Notes: generated by a model from the sequence alone, not told the origin. Positions 43,544-52,769 are shown, counted from the first letter of the stretch. The stretch is 64,000 bases of DNA from UBA1366 sp047602575 (GCA_047602575.1 JASGGY010000002.1:124001-188000); one strand, 5' to 3'. Translations and numbers: made by a program.

Positions 43544-44167
43544 ATGACCATCCACCGCCTCCCGCCTTTGTCCGCGTTTCGCACAAACAGCTATCTTGTC
43601 ACGGCGGACGACAAAAATGCCGTGCTGATTGACGCGCCCGCAAATGCGGAATTTATTTTGGACGAGTTAGTGCGTTACGGCTTGACGCTTAAAAAAATCC
43701 TGCTCACACACGGACACCATGACCACATTGGTGCGGCGGCGCAGCTTTCGCAAAAGACAGGCTGCGCGGTGCTGATTCACAGCGCGGATGCGGTAATGCT
43801 TGCCGACAGCGTCGCAAATCTGGGCGCGGTGTTCGGGCTTGAAACGCTTGCGCCGGTGCGCAATGCAAGGGAAATCGCGGACGGGGATCGCATCGACGAA
43901 GCGGGGCTGGAGTTCCGCGTCCTCCACACGCCCGGGCATACGGTGGGAAGTGTGTGTTATATCGCGGAGAATGCGCTTTTTTCGGGCGACACGCTCTTTG
44001 CCGGCACAATCGGCAGAACGGACTTCCCCGGCGGCAGCATGGCAGTCATCCGGAAATCGCTAGAAACGCTGTGCGCCTTGCCGGGCGATTATGACGTATA
44101 CCCAGGCCACGAGGACAGCACGACGCTTTCCTACGAGCGGGCAACGAATTTCTACCTGCGGTTTTAG
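43544..44167 (+). CDS. Metallo-beta-lactamase-fold hydrolase (glyoxalase II-like)
   Basis: This 207-residue protein has the binuclear zinc motifs THGHHDHIGAA, HTPGHTVGSVCY, FSGDTLFAGTIGRTDF and PGHEDSTT, the pattern of the short YcbL/GloB-like branch. The C-terminal glutathione-binding domain of true glyoxalase II is missing, so the substrate is unknown; thioester hydrolysis is plausible. It lies 32 bases after rel and 41 before hemZ in the same operon, an arrangement frequent in Clostridia. Confidence 0.9.
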   Translation: MTIHRLPPLSAFRTNSYLVTADDKNAVLIDAPANAEFILDELVRYGLTLKKILLTHGHHDHIGAAAQLSQKTGCAVLIHSADAVMLADSVANLGAVFGLETLAPVRNAREIADGDRIDEAGLEFRVLHTPGHTVGSVCYIAENALFSGDTLFAGTIGRTDFPGGSMAVIRKSLETLCALPGDYDVYPGHEDSTTLSYERATNFYLRF

Positions 44168-44208
44168 CCGCATTTCCATGTAATAAGCCCAAACGGGGAG
44201 GATTGTTC

Positions 44209-45681
44209 ATGACGTTGATTTTCAGCGGAAACACTTATAAATACGAAGCCGAAAGCGTTGTGAAATTGTTTTTCCCCGCCGAGAAATTCGACTTTTTGTA
44301 TGAGCATTCCCCGCGCGACGCCGACGGGGATGTTTGCTTTCTGCGCCGGAAGAACTTTGGCGGGAACATCCTGCTCTATGCGATCTGTTCCGTGGGCGGG
44401 AAAACCGCGCGGCACGGCGTGACCATCCGCGCGGCTGACGAAAACACCGCGGAGCGCACGCTTTGTACGCAGCTGTTTCTGTGCCTGTGCGCCCTCACGG
44501 GGAAGCGTCCGGAATGGGGGATTCTCACGGGCGTGCGTCCGGTCAAGACGTATACCGCGCTGCTCAACGGCGGGAAAACGCAGGACGAAGCTGCCGCGTT
44601 TCTGCGCGATACGTATCTTTGTGCCGACGCAAAAATCCGCCTTGCCGCCCAGACCGCCGCCAACCAGACGCGCATTCTTTCGGCACTCGCACCGGATTTG
44701 TTCAGCCTGTATGTTTCGATTCCGTTCTGCCCGTCGCGCTGCTCTTACTGCTCGTTTGTTTCCCATACGGCGGCGCAGAGCGCGAAGCTGATTCCGCAAT
44801 ATGTCCACCGCCTTTGCCGCGAAATTGAAGCGACCGGCGCAATCGCAAAGCGGCTCGGCTTACGGCTTTACACCGTTTATATCGGCGGGGGAACGCCCAC
44901 AGTGCTGGACGCACCCCTCCTCGCGGCGGTGATGGAGGCGGTTTCGCGCAGCTTTGATTCGTCGCACATCCGCGAATACACGGTCGAGGCCGGTCGCGCG
45001 GATACCGTTACGCCCGAAAAGCTCGACGTGATCAAAGCAAACGGTGCGGACAGAATTTCCGTCAACCCGCAGACGCTCAGCGATGCTGTACTTGCCGCCA
45101 TCGGCAGAAAGCACACCGCCGCACAGTTTTATACCGCTTACAATCAAGCCGTGCAGGCGGGCTTTCGCCTGATCAACACCGACCTCATCGCGGGGCTTCC
45201 GACCGACACACCCGAAAATTTCGCGCAAACCCTTGATCAGATCACAGCCCTTTCGCCCGCCAACATCACCGTCCACACGCTTTCGATCAAGCGCTCGTCC
45301 GCGCTCAACACCGACCTGCGCGCGACGCTTGCGGACGTTCTGACCAGCCCGGCGCACCGGATGACGGACGATGCGGCGCAGCAGCTTCCCGCCGCCGGCT
45401 ACCAGCCGTATTACTTATACCGCCAGAAAAATATGCTCGACAACCTCGAGAACACCGGCTGGTGCAAGCCCGGCACTGAGAGCGCTTACAACGTGCTGAT
45501 CATGGAGGAAGTCCAGACGATTCTTGCCTGCGGGGCGGGCGCGTCCACGAAGCTTTGCGGGCTGCCGAACAAGGGCATACAGCGCAGCTTTAATTTTAAG
45601 CACGCCCACGAGTATATCAAGCGCTTTGAAGAGGTGCTTTCCCGAAAAAAATATATTGAGGAGTTTTACGGCTTTGGATAA
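44209..45681 (+). CDS. hemZ: Coproporphyrinogen III oxidase-like radical SAM protein HemZ
   Basis: The ATG at 44209 is 7 bases after GGAGG; the upstream TTG is too close. The 490-residue protein has an N-terminal region of about 165 residues specific to HemZ, with WGILTGVRPVK, and then a radical SAM domain: YVSIPFCPSRCSYCSF (CxxxCxxC), YIGGGTPTVL, TVEAGRADT, RISVNPQTLSDAVL and FRLINTDLIAGLPTDT. HemZ is annotated as oxygen-independent coproporphyrinogen III dehydrogenase, although its true role is not settled. A second family member (HemW) lies at the window's left edge. The stop overlaps the next gene by 8 bases. Confidence 0.94.
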   Translation: MTLIFSGNTYKYEAESVVKLFFPAEKFDFLYEHSPRDADGDVCFLRRKNFGGNILLYAICSVGGKTARHGVTIRAADENTAERTLCTQLFLCLCALTGKRPEWGILTGVRPVKTYTALLNGGKTQDEAAAFLRDTYLCADAKIRLAAQTAANQTRILSALAPDLFSLYVSIPFCPSRCSYCSFVSHTAAQSAKLIPQYVHRLCREIEATGAIAKRLGLRLYTVYIGGGTPTVLDAPLLAAVMEAVSRSFDSSHIREYTVEAGRADTVTPEKLDVIKANGADRISVNPQTLSDAVLAAIGRKHTAAQFYTAYNQAVQAGFRLINTDLIAGLPTDTPENFAQTLDQITALSPANITVHTLSIKRSSALNTDLRATLADVLTSPAHRMTDDAAQQLPAAGYQPYYLYRQKNMLDNLENTGWCKPGTESAYNVLIMEEVQTILACGAGASTKLCGLPNKGIQRSFNFKHAHEYIKRFEEVLSRKKYIEEFYGFG

Positions 45682-47044
45682 AATCAGCCCGCGCAAAAAC
45701 GATGTTGTGACAATCGAAATCACCGGCATGACCGCCGAGGGCAGCGGCGTCGGCAGAACCACGGACGGCATGGCGGTGTTCGTTCCCGCGGCGGCGGTGG
45801 GCGACACGGCGGAGGTTGTGCTGGTCAAGGTGCTGAAAAGCTACGCGTTCGGGAAGATTCTTGCGCTGAAAAGCGCTGCCAATACGCGGATTACACCGGA
45901 CTGCGCGGCGTTTCCGCAGTGCGGCGGGTGTGTGTTCCGCCACATCAGCTACGCGGAGGAGCTGCGCATCAAGGACGGCTTTGTGCGGGATTCCTTCGCG
46001 CGCATCGGCAAGCTTGACGTTCCCTTTGAGCCGCCGGAGGCAGCGCCGGAAACCGCGCGTTACCGCAACAAAGCGCAGTTTCCGGTTGCGGAAAAGGACG
46101 GGAAAGCGGTGTGCGGCTTTTACGCGAAAAACTCGCACAGGGTGATCCCTGTGGCCGACTGCGCGCTTGAGCCGGAGGTGTTCTTGCGGCTCACCGCGCG
46201 GGTTCTGGAATATGTAAACAGGCAGCACATCGCGCCCTATGACGAGCGGACGGGGAAGGGGCTGCTGCGGCACATTTACCTGCGGCGCGGCGCGCACACC
46301 GGCGAAACGATGGTGTGTCTGGTGACGGCGGACAATGCGGCGGACGAATTTCGCCCGCTTGCGCAGGCGCTGACGGCGGAGTTCCCCGAAATCGTGAGCG
46401 TGGTGCTAAATGTGAACAGGTGCGACACAAATGTGATTCTCGGGAACAAGACGCTGGTGCTGGCGGGGCGTGAAACGATCACCGACCGGATGTGCGGGAA
46501 TGAAATCACGCTGTCGCCGCACGCGTTTTATCAGGTCAACACCCCCGCGGCGGAGGGCTTGTACCGGATTGCCGCGGAATACGCGGAGCTGACGGGCGCG
46601 GAAACGCTGCTCGATTTATACTGCGGTGCGGGAACAATCGGGTTGTCGATGGCGGGCAAGGCGAAAAAAGTGATCGGCGTGGAGGAGGTTGCCCCTGCGA
46701 TCGCGAACGCCCGCGCCAACGCCGCCGCGAACGGCATCACAAACGCAGAATTCCTGTGCGGCGACGCAGGAAAAACGGCAGAGCTGCTGCTTGCGCGCGG
46801 CGAGCGTCCGAACGTGATCATCGCCGACCCCGCCCGCAAGGGCTGCGACCAAACGGCGCTTGACGCGATGCTTGCTCTCGCACCGGAGCGGATCGTGATG
46901 ATTTCCTGCAACCACGCCACCGCAGCGCGCGACTGCGCGTATCTGTGCGCGAATGGGTATAGGGCGGTGAGGGCAAGGGCAGTGGATTTGTTTCCGCGGA
47001 CGGGGCATGTTGAGACTTGCGTATTGATGTCGCGCAATATATAG
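45674..47044 (+). CDS. 23S rRNA (uracil-5-)-methyltransferase RumA/RlmD family
   Basis: The likely start is TTG 45674 (LDKISPRKNDVVTIEITGMT), overlapping the hemZ stop with GAGGAG about 10 bases upstream; the longer frame only reads hemZ out of frame. The 456-residue enzyme has a TRAM domain (residues 8-65, VTIEITGMTAEGSGVGRTTD), the iron-sulfur Cys motif FPQCGGCVF, the SAM-binding LLDLYCGAGTIGLSMA and IADPARKGCD, and the catalytic Cys in MISCNHATAARD. ISCNH replaces the usual SCNP. It makes m5U in 23S rRNA, either U1939 or U747 by the E. coli numbering; Firmicutes paralogues (RlmCD) can do both. Confidence 0.93.
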   Translation: MDKISPRKNDVVTIEITGMTAEGSGVGRTTDGMAVFVPAAAVGDTAEVVLVKVLKSYAFGKILALKSAANTRITPDCAAFPQCGGCVFRHISYAEELRIKDGFVRDSFARIGKLDVPFEPPEAAPETARYRNKAQFPVAEKDGKAVCGFYAKNSHRVIPVADCALEPEVFLRLTARVLEYVNRQHIAPYDERTGKGLLRHIYLRRGAHTGETMVCLVTADNAADEFRPLAQALTAEFPEIVSVVLNVNRCDTNVILGNKTLVLAGRETITDRMCGNEITLSPHAFYQVNTPAAEGLYRIAAEYAELTGAETLLDLYCGAGTIGLSMAGKAKKVIGVEEVAPAIANARANAAANGITNAEFLCGDAGKTAELLLARGERPNVIIADPARKGCDQTALDAMLALAPERIVMISCNHATAARDCAYLCANGYRAVRARAVDLFPRTGHVETCVLMSRNI

Positions 47045-47134
47045 TAATATTCAGCAGCATGGAATAAGAGAGCAGTAGCAAAAAATATAGCTCGAAGAAG
47101 AAGTAACAAATCTTAAGTTGTAGAGGGACACATA

Positions 47135-47902
47135 ATGCAAGAATACAAGAATTTATTGGTTAGATTTGTAGACGTGAATAGAAAAATTTTAGGTGAGAAT
47201 CTTGTGGGAGTTTACCTGCATGGCTCTTCTGTGATGGATTGTTTTAATCCTAAGGAGAGCGATTTGGATCTGTTGATCGTTGTGAATGATGTAATTCCGG
47301 ATAATGTAAAGAAGAAGTATATGGATATGGTAGTGCTCCTGAACGAAGAAGCACCGGCAAAGGGAATTGAGCTTAGTATTGTAGGAAAAAGCGTTTGCAA
47401 TCCGTTTGTTTATCCGACGCCCTTTGATCTTCATTTTTCAATCACTCATCTTGATTGGTTTAAAAACAGTCCTGAGGACTATGTTGAAAAAATGAAGGGA
47501 ACAGACAAGGATCTGGCCGCTCATTTCACAATTATCAACCATAGAGGCAAGGTGTTATATGGTCAGGAAATAAAAGAGGTATTTGGTGAGGTAAGCAAAC
47601 AGGACTATTTTGATAGTATCTGGTTTGATATAGAGGGCGCGCAGGAAGATATTCTGGATAATACAATGTACATTACATTAAACCTTGCGAGAGTACTTGC
47701 GTACCAGAAAAATAATTTCATTCTATCTAAAAAAGAAGGTGGTGAGTGGGGACTTTCCAATTTACCAGAGAAGTATCACCCTCTCATCATCTCAGCACTT
47801 GAGGAGTACGCAAGCGTAAACCCATTTCGTTACAATATGGAACTGGCTGCTGAATATGCAAAATATATGCTGGGAGAAATACAAAATTGTATGAATATAT
47901 GA
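47135..47902 (+). CDS. Aminoglycoside nucleotidyltransferase-like protein (AadA/ANT(9) type)
   Basis: The 255-residue protein has the nucleotidyltransferase active-site motif HGSSVMDCFNPKESDLDLLI (GS...DxD) at about residues 29-49 and a C-terminal helical domain of the DUF4111 type (NTMYITLNLARVLAYQKNNF, LSKKEGGEWGLSNLPEKYHP). Family members adenylylate streptomycin or spectinomycin, but many chromosomal relatives are of unknown activity, so resistance cannot be claimed. It is the first gene of the AT-rich island and has its own weak GAGGG ribosome site. Confidence 0.85.
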   Translation: MQEYKNLLVRFVDVNRKILGENLVGVYLHGSSVMDCFNPKESDLDLLIVVNDVIPDNVKKKYMDMVVLLNEEAPAKGIELSIVGKSVCNPFVYPTPFDLHFSITHLDWFKNSPEDYVEKMKGTDKDLAAHFTIINHRGKVLYGQEIKEVFGEVSKQDYFDSIWFDIEGAQEDILDNTMYITLNLARVLAYQKNNFILSKKEGGEWGLSNLPEKYHPLIISALEEYASVNPFRYNMELAAEYAKYMLGEIQNCMNI

Positions 47903-47991
47903 ATAGCATACTTAAGAGAAGCGATAGATTAGATATCAAGAAATTGATGGACTAACGAAAAAACATTAATCCTGTCCACTCAACCTATCAG

Positions 47992-48047
47992 CGTTGACTT
48001 ATTCCCGAGAACGAGTAAAAGGTGTAAAACGGCGTAGACTTATTTCC
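47992..48047 (+). repeat. 15-base imperfect direct repeat in a gene-free gap
   Basis: CGTTGACTTATTCCC (47992) and CGTAGACTTATTTCC (48033) differ at two positions and are 41 bases apart. The surrounding gap 47903-48174 holds no convincing gene. It may be an insertion-sequence end or recombinase site, but no partner was found. Confidence 0.3.
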
Positions 48048-48174
48048 TTTGACGTAAAAATGCAAAAATACACGTAAGACATCAATCTGATGACCTCGTT
48101 CCACGTTGAGACGGTTGTATTGATGGCAAGGGTTTAGGGATGTTTTATAAAAGTTATTAATTATGAGGTGAATT

Positions 48175-48594
48175 ATGCAAGGTTATAATGTAATAGCTGT
48201 CTTTAATTACACGGCGGATAAATGGTTGATGTGCAAGCGAAGAAAGAATCCATATATCGGATTGTCAAATCTTGTTGGTGGAAAAATAGAAATAGCTGAA
48301 GAGGGTATTGACGCCGCATATCGTGAATTAGAGGAAGAAACCTCAATCACAAAAGAAGATATAACATTAATTCATTTAATGGATTTTACATATTATATTG
48401 ATAATTGTTACGTTGAGGTTTATGTTGGCAAGTTAAATAAGCCAATCGCTGTCAAGGGGGACGAAAATGAATTGTATTGGTCAGAGGTAGATTGTGATTT
48501 TTTTGATATGACTCAATACGCTGGAGAAGGAAATATTGGGCATATTATTCACCATATTGATTACTCGAAGAAAAAACTGTTTGGAGAAACATAA
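48175..48594 (+). CDS. NUDIX hydrolase
   Basis: The 139-residue protein has the Nudix box GGKIEIAEEGIDAAYRELEE followed by ETSI (residues about 40-63); the usual Gly near the end of the box is Ser. It starts MQGYNVIAVFNYTADKWLMC after ATGAGG. NUDIX enzymes hydrolyse nucleoside diphosphates linked to another group; this one resembles the 8-oxo-dGTP diphosphatase-like MutT group but the substrate is unknown. It stands alone in the island. Confidence 0.9.
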   Translation: MQGYNVIAVFNYTADKWLMCKRRKNPYIGLSNLVGGKIEIAEEGIDAAYRELEEETSITKEDITLIHLMDFTYYIDNCYVEVYVGKLNKPIAVKGDENELYWSEVDCDFFDMTQYAGEGNIGHIIHHIDYSKKKLFGET

Positions 48595-48885
48595 TTACCT
48601 TATAATTATTAAATCGCTTCGCGGGAACAAGTCCAGAGTGCGGATTTCAGGCGCGAGTGAACGATCTTGATGTCGGCGATTCGCGAGTGAACAGGATAGA
48701 TGTTTTTTGAGTTTTGGCGTATGCGTGAGAACAGGGCGAAAATGTGGACTATGAATTTTTTTACGCGGAGGTTTTTCAGCCAAAAATGCGATGCTTTTGC
48801 GGTTTGATCGATAAAACGTATTTAAGCTAATAAAAAGATTATTATAATTACGAATTGATTGTGATAAGCAAGGAGTTGAGAAAAC
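48595..48885. other. Gene-free stretch in the island
   Basis: No credible gene is seen. GCGAGTGAAC occurs twice (about 48653 and 48684), with a variant GCGTGAGAACAGG at about 48723. The 62-codon minus-strand ORF is Arg/Lys/His-rich and has no ribosome site; it may be a decayed fragment. Confidence 0.35.
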
Positions 48886-49645
48886 ATGGACTTATTGAAT
48901 ATAAAAGTGAAACATACTGTGTTCGGAGTAGGCACTGTCACTGAGGTAGACGACAAATATATCACTGTTCAGTTTGCTGCAAAGAGTAGCAAATTTGCAT
49001 ATCCAGATGCTTTTGAAAAGTTTATTAAAGCTGAGAATTCAGCCATACAGGAAACGGTACTAAATGACATGGTTGTTGCAAGACGTGCAGAGGAAGAAAG
49101 ACGTCTAGCAGAGCTTGCTGAACGTATAGCAGCAACAGAAGAAGAAAAAAGACGAGCCACTGAAAGGCAGACTTCTTCTTCGACGAAAAAAGTGAAAAAT
49201 ATCGAGGAGGGTTTTGGTGCTGATTATAATGTTGAGCATTTAGCAAGACAGCCCATTTTAACTTATCAGCAGGTTGAAGAACAGTTTGGCATTAGGATTT
49301 CGGGATTTGGTAGAGGCATTAACAAAACTCCGTCAACAGTAGTTCTTATATCTTCTGTTGATAAAAAAGACAGGCTTTGTGTATCACGACCACTGGACCA
49401 CAACTGGTGAGTATATTGATTCCGGCGAAGGAGAAATTGGTGACCAAACAATGTCATCCGGCAAAACAGCCATTGTAAATGCTTTAGATGAAGGAAAAGA
49501 TATTCACCTGTTTGTTAAGTTCTCACCGCAAGAGTGTTACTATCAAGGCGTGTTTGAGTTTGTTGGATATATTTATGAAGATGATCTAGATGAGAACGGA
49601 ACTACAAAAAAAGAGTATAAGTTTAGATTCAGAAAAGCAAATTGA
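48886..49645 (+). pseudogene. SRA/DUF3427-like protein split by a frameshift in an A tract
   Basis: The first 159 codons read MDLLNIKVKHTVFGVGTVTE, a beta-barrel-like FGxGTVxxVDDxYITVQF start, a charged coiled-coil segment (RRAEEERRLAELAERIAATE), and FGIRISGFGRGINKTPST. The continuation TGFVYHDHWTTTGEYIDSGE, KDIHLFVKFS and FEFVGYIYEDD lies in the next frame. Removing one A from the run of six at 49363-49368 joins them into about 252 residues. The last 110 residues recall DUF3427/SRA-type domains linked to restriction and helicase proteins (F..HDHW...GEG...I.LFVK....F.Y.G). This assignment is tentative. Confidence 0.6.
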
Positions 49646-49657
49646 GGTGCGAGTATT

Positions 49658-49895
49658 TTGATTGATGTTACCGCTACAATTATACATCATGACGGTAAAT
49701 TGCTTATTTGTCGGATGCCCCAAGAAATGTTGTGAAATGCTGTGGAAATTTTCTGAGGGAAAGATGGAAGCCTGAGAAACGCCAGAAGAATGCCACATGC
49801 GCGAATGCCGCGAAGAAGTAGGCGTTACAATTGAAACTGAGCAGTTACTTCGAAATGAACTTGTCAACAAAACTGCACGACTTAAGGCATGGTAA
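49658..49895 (+). pseudogene. Degenerate NUDIX hydrolase gene
   Basis: TTG 49658 after GAGGTG opens IDVTATIIHHDGKLLICRMP, then a stop at 49733-49735. The Nudix box continues in another frame as LWKFSEGKMEA*ETPEECHMRECREEVGV, with an in-frame stop at the asterisk but correct spacing of G, E, RE and EEVG, and ends KTARLKAW*. At least one frameshift and two stops make it non-functional. It is not a copy of the intact NUDIX gene at 48175, whose sequence differs. Confidence 0.85.
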
Positions 49896-49970
49896 ATGTT
49901 GTGGAACAGGCTACGTTTTCATCGGTTCAGTATAGCAGAAAATCCCGTCGGTATTCACGACTGCGGCTGC

Positions 49971-50578
49971 GCATTCCATCTTAATTGCGCGTTTCTTAAA
50001 CCACGCTGTCATTTTGTCGGAAAATCCGCCGACGAGTAGGTGCTTTGTTCTTCATATGCCCCCAGAAGGCGCATCCGGCTGAACTCGTCTATTGCCGTGT
50101 ATTGATAGAGCTTCAGCTCCGGGTCTGCAATACAGTATTTCGGAGCGACTTTCACATCGACCTGGACGCGCTCTCCCGGGCGGGTCATCTGCTCGTAGGG
50201 CTTCGGTATGTACTTCTTTTTCGGCTTTTGTTTCTGGAGCATACCGAGCTTTCTCATTGTTCTGAACAAGCGCTCCGGGCATCGTGTATAGCCGCGTTTT
50301 TTCAGCCTGTGCCACAGCTCGACCATGCCAAGCTTCGGGTTACGCTTTTGCATATCCGTTATCAGCTTTATTTCCGCGCCGCTTTGCTGGTTGGGGTGCG
50401 AATGCGGTCGTCTGGACTGACACGCAAGGGATTCCAGCGCTCTGCCATACTTTTTTATCCAAAAATAGATGTATAACTGTCCTTTGTTATATTTTCGGAT
50501 CGCTCTGCTTACACCAAATTTTTCTGCGTAGCAAATTAGGGATCGCTTAAATCTCATGTCTTGTGTTATACTATTCAT
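49971..50578 (-). pseudogene. Truncated DDE transposase (IS481/IS3-like)
   Basis: The open part (50578 to 50009) encodes an N-terminal helix-turn-helix (RSLICYAEKFGVSRAIRKYN), a linker, and the start of an rve-type catalytic core: GERVQVDVKVAPKYC with the first Asp, then YQYTAIDEFSRMRLLGAYEE. After SSADF the frame shifts; DKMTAWFKKRAIKMEC is readable in another frame to about 49971, where similarity stops. The remaining catalytic Asp and Glu are absent. The element is therefore dead, and no terminal inverted repeats were found. It shows that mobile DNA has passed through this island. Confidence 0.85.
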
Positions 50579-50651
50579 GTGGAGGTTGTTCTTCCTTTCG
50601 GCTTGTGTTGGTGCGGTAACTACATTTTAACCGATTTGAACTTCCTCCGCA

Positions 50652-50828
50652 ATGTTTTATGCTTTTGTCCAATATGTATTGTACACATACAATCCCTACT
50701 ACAAATTATCTGCAACAGCGTTGAAGCTAAAAAAAGGTGCTGCCTCTGCCGCGGAAGGGGGTACCGTTTTTATCGCTGACGAGATAGCGAAAATCAAGGT
50801 GTGGAGCTATAACGCAAGAAGAATTTGA
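50652..50828 (+). CDS. Possible 58-residue small ORF
   Basis: The frame reads MFYAFVQYVLYTYNPYYKLS and ends IAKIKVWSYNARRI. It has no clear Shine-Dalgarno site and no recognised family, and GGTVFIADEIAKIK suggests the tail of a larger former protein. Kept as low-confidence because it stays open up to the MoxR-like gene. The rest of 50579-50914 holds nothing clear. Confidence 0.2.
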   Translation: MFYAFVQYVLYTYNPYYKLSATALKLKKGAASAAEGGTVFIADEIAKIKVWSYNARRI

Positions 50829-50914
50829 TGCAAATAAAAGACAGTTACTTGGTCTTTAATTTGACTAAAAACAAAGAATCAGCTGTAGAGATTTGTTCGG
50901 GGAGGAAAATACAT

Positions 50915-52450
50915 ATGAATATATTTAAAATATCCTATAAAGTTGTTCGGGAGAACAACGACGAGATTTATAAGGGGTTCGGATTTAAGCACCACTCTGA
51001 TGTTACACAGTATTATTTGCATCCGAACAACCAATCTTTCAAAGGGACTACCACGCTTTGTCAACCGATCGGAGAGTCTCTTGTGCTGTTTTCTCTGCTT
51101 TGTTCGTCCATCGCAAAAGGAGATGGGGCAGTAGTTGGTGATTACTTCGTCAGCGATGACGGCAGTCAGGTTTTCTTTCAGATTGAGATTCCGGATGACT
51201 GGCGGCAGAACGGCGTCGTCGAGTTAAACATCCATCGTTATGAGGCGCTTCTGGAGGATGACGAAATAACCATCGCAGCCTATGACGTAATGGGACGGTG
51301 GATTGATGGCAATATGGAGCATATGCACCTGCTGTATAAGTTGCTTCCCTGTTTCTGCGTTTTGCTTGCCCATGAGTGTCGTCAGGACAGCGATTACCAT
51401 GCGATGCTCATGAACTTTGCGGAAAGTCCTGCAGCCGATTCATTCGTGAATCTGCATGAGGATTTTTACCAGGCACACAAGTTTGATGAGTGTGTTGTTA
51501 ACTATGCAAACCTGAATGGTTTTGACCGTGACGGTATGCTCTCGTTCAGGGAGCGTTTTAAAGTCATTGCTGAAAACAAAGCAGAGGCAAAAAAGGAACT
51601 GGAACGGGAAGTCCCGATTATAGCATTTGAGGACGATGTTTTCCTGCCAGAATATCATTCGCTTATTCCGAACTTACCGCCAGAACTGGTCATCCCGAAA
51701 GCCGTGAGCAGGATATGCAGCGCGATAACGGCGGGCGACATACGGGCCGTCCTTTTCCATGGTCCCGCAGGCACAGGCAAGACAATATCCTGCAAATTGG
51801 TCTGTCAGGAAATTGCTATGCCAATCATGGATGTGATTAACTGCACAGAGAATCTTGACGAGTTTGTTCTCGGCAAATTTATTCCTGAACAGGACAAAAT
51901 TATCTTCATGGAAAGCTATGTCACGAAAGCTATCCGTTCCGGCGGAGCGGTCGTCTTTGAGGAAATTAACTTTGCCAAACCGCAGTATCTTGCGTTCTTA
52001 AATTCTCTCCTTGATGACAACGGATTCGTACGGCTTGATAACGGTGAAGTGGTCAAGCGGCATCCGAACTTCCGCTTCTTTGCCACGATGAACCTTGGCT
52101 ATTTCGGTACAAAGGAATTGAATCAGGCTCTTTACAACCGTTTTAATGTCATTCTGGAACTATCCGCTCTTTCAGACGAAGCTATCGCAAAGATGCTGAC
52201 CGCACGTGTACCTGAATGCACTGACAAAGTAGATAAACTGCTCAGTGTGTACCACAAGTTGAAAAAGAAGATTGACAGCGAGGAATTGGATATCGTTATT
52301 TCACCACGCAATCTTGAAAACTGGGCGCGGCTGGCAAAGTACGAAGGCTACCTTGCCGCTGCCGAGAAAACGATAATACCCATCGCAAAATGCGATCGGG
52401 CTATGGAAGAAACAATACGTGGGATTTTAGATTTGTATAAATGGAGTTGA
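50915..52450 (+). CDS. MoxR-type AAA+ ATPase with large unknown N-terminal domain
   Basis: The ATG at 50915 follows GGGGAGG at 9 bases (511 residues); the longer frame adds 30 residues without a ribosome site. Residues 1-260 are unlike any domain I know (MNIFKISYKVVRENNDEIYK ...). The AAA_5/MoxR core follows: Walker A FHGPAGTGKT (about 280-289), Walker B AVVFEEINFAKP (about 345), sensor 1 FATMN (about 390), arginine finger in LNQALYNRFNVILEL and a C-terminal helical lid. MoxR ATPases act as chaperones that activate or insert metal centres, usually with a VWA partner. Here the VWA protein is encoded 370 bases downstream with a small ORF between, making a likely functional pair. Confidence 0.85.
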   Translation: MNIFKISYKVVRENNDEIYKGFGFKHHSDVTQYYLHPNNQSFKGTTTLCQPIGESLVLFSLLCSSIAKGDGAVVGDYFVSDDGSQVFFQIEIPDDWRQNGVVELNIHRYEALLEDDEITIAAYDVMGRWIDGNMEHMHLLYKLLPCFCVLLAHECRQDSDYHAMLMNFAESPAADSFVNLHEDFYQAHKFDECVVNYANLNGFDRDGMLSFRERFKVIAENKAEAKKELEREVPIIAFEDDVFLPEYHSLIPNLPPELVIPKAVSRICSAITAGDIRAVLFHGPAGTGKTISCKLVCQEIAMPIMDVINCTENLDEFVLGKFIPEQDKIIFMESYVTKAIRSGGAVVFEEINFAKPQYLAFLNSLLDDNGFVRLDNGEVVKRHPNFRFFATMNLGYFGTKELNQALYNRFNVILELSALSDEAIAKMLTARVPECTDKVDKLLSVYHKLKKKIDSEELDIVISPRNLENWARLAKYEGYLAAAEKTIIPIAKCDRAMEETIRGILDLYKWS

Positions 52451-52511
52451 TGTAACAGGATAGGGGGTATTCGTTAAAGTAAATGGCGGGGACATTAAAC
52501 AAAGAGAATAC

Positions 52512-52769
52512 TTGAATCCTTCTCCTGAACTTATCGAGCAATCCATCGACGACTTGATTCCTGTTCTTTATCATTTTGCGATTTTGGATGCAAATGATGA
52601 TTATTATGAGGATGAGGACGCAGCCGAGCTGGCGCTTTGCAAGAACGACGACGCGGTTGTGCGGAAAAATACCGCCAACGCCGTGCAAGGTTTTGTTGGT
52701 GGAGCAATAAATGGATGGCAGGATGTTAGCGACCAGGTTCTTTACGGTGATCACGGGAGAGAAGAATAG
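52512..52769 (+). CDS. Small acidic ORF between the AAA+ and VWA genes
   Basis: TTG 52512 gives 85 residues; the same frame stays open upstream to 52464 (VFVKVNGGDIKQREY), which looks like real protein without a standard start codon, so the true start is uncertain. The protein is acidic (ILDANDDYYEDEDAAELALC) and soluble, with no family I can name. It lies 61 bases after the ATPase and 47 before the VWA gene on the same strand, so co-expression is likely. It might be an accessory or regulatory partner, or a damaged gene. Confidence 0.4.
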   Translation: MNPSPELIEQSIDDLIPVLYHFAILDANDDYYEDEDAAELALCKNDDAVVRKNTANAVQGFVGGAINGWQDVSDQVLYGDHGREE

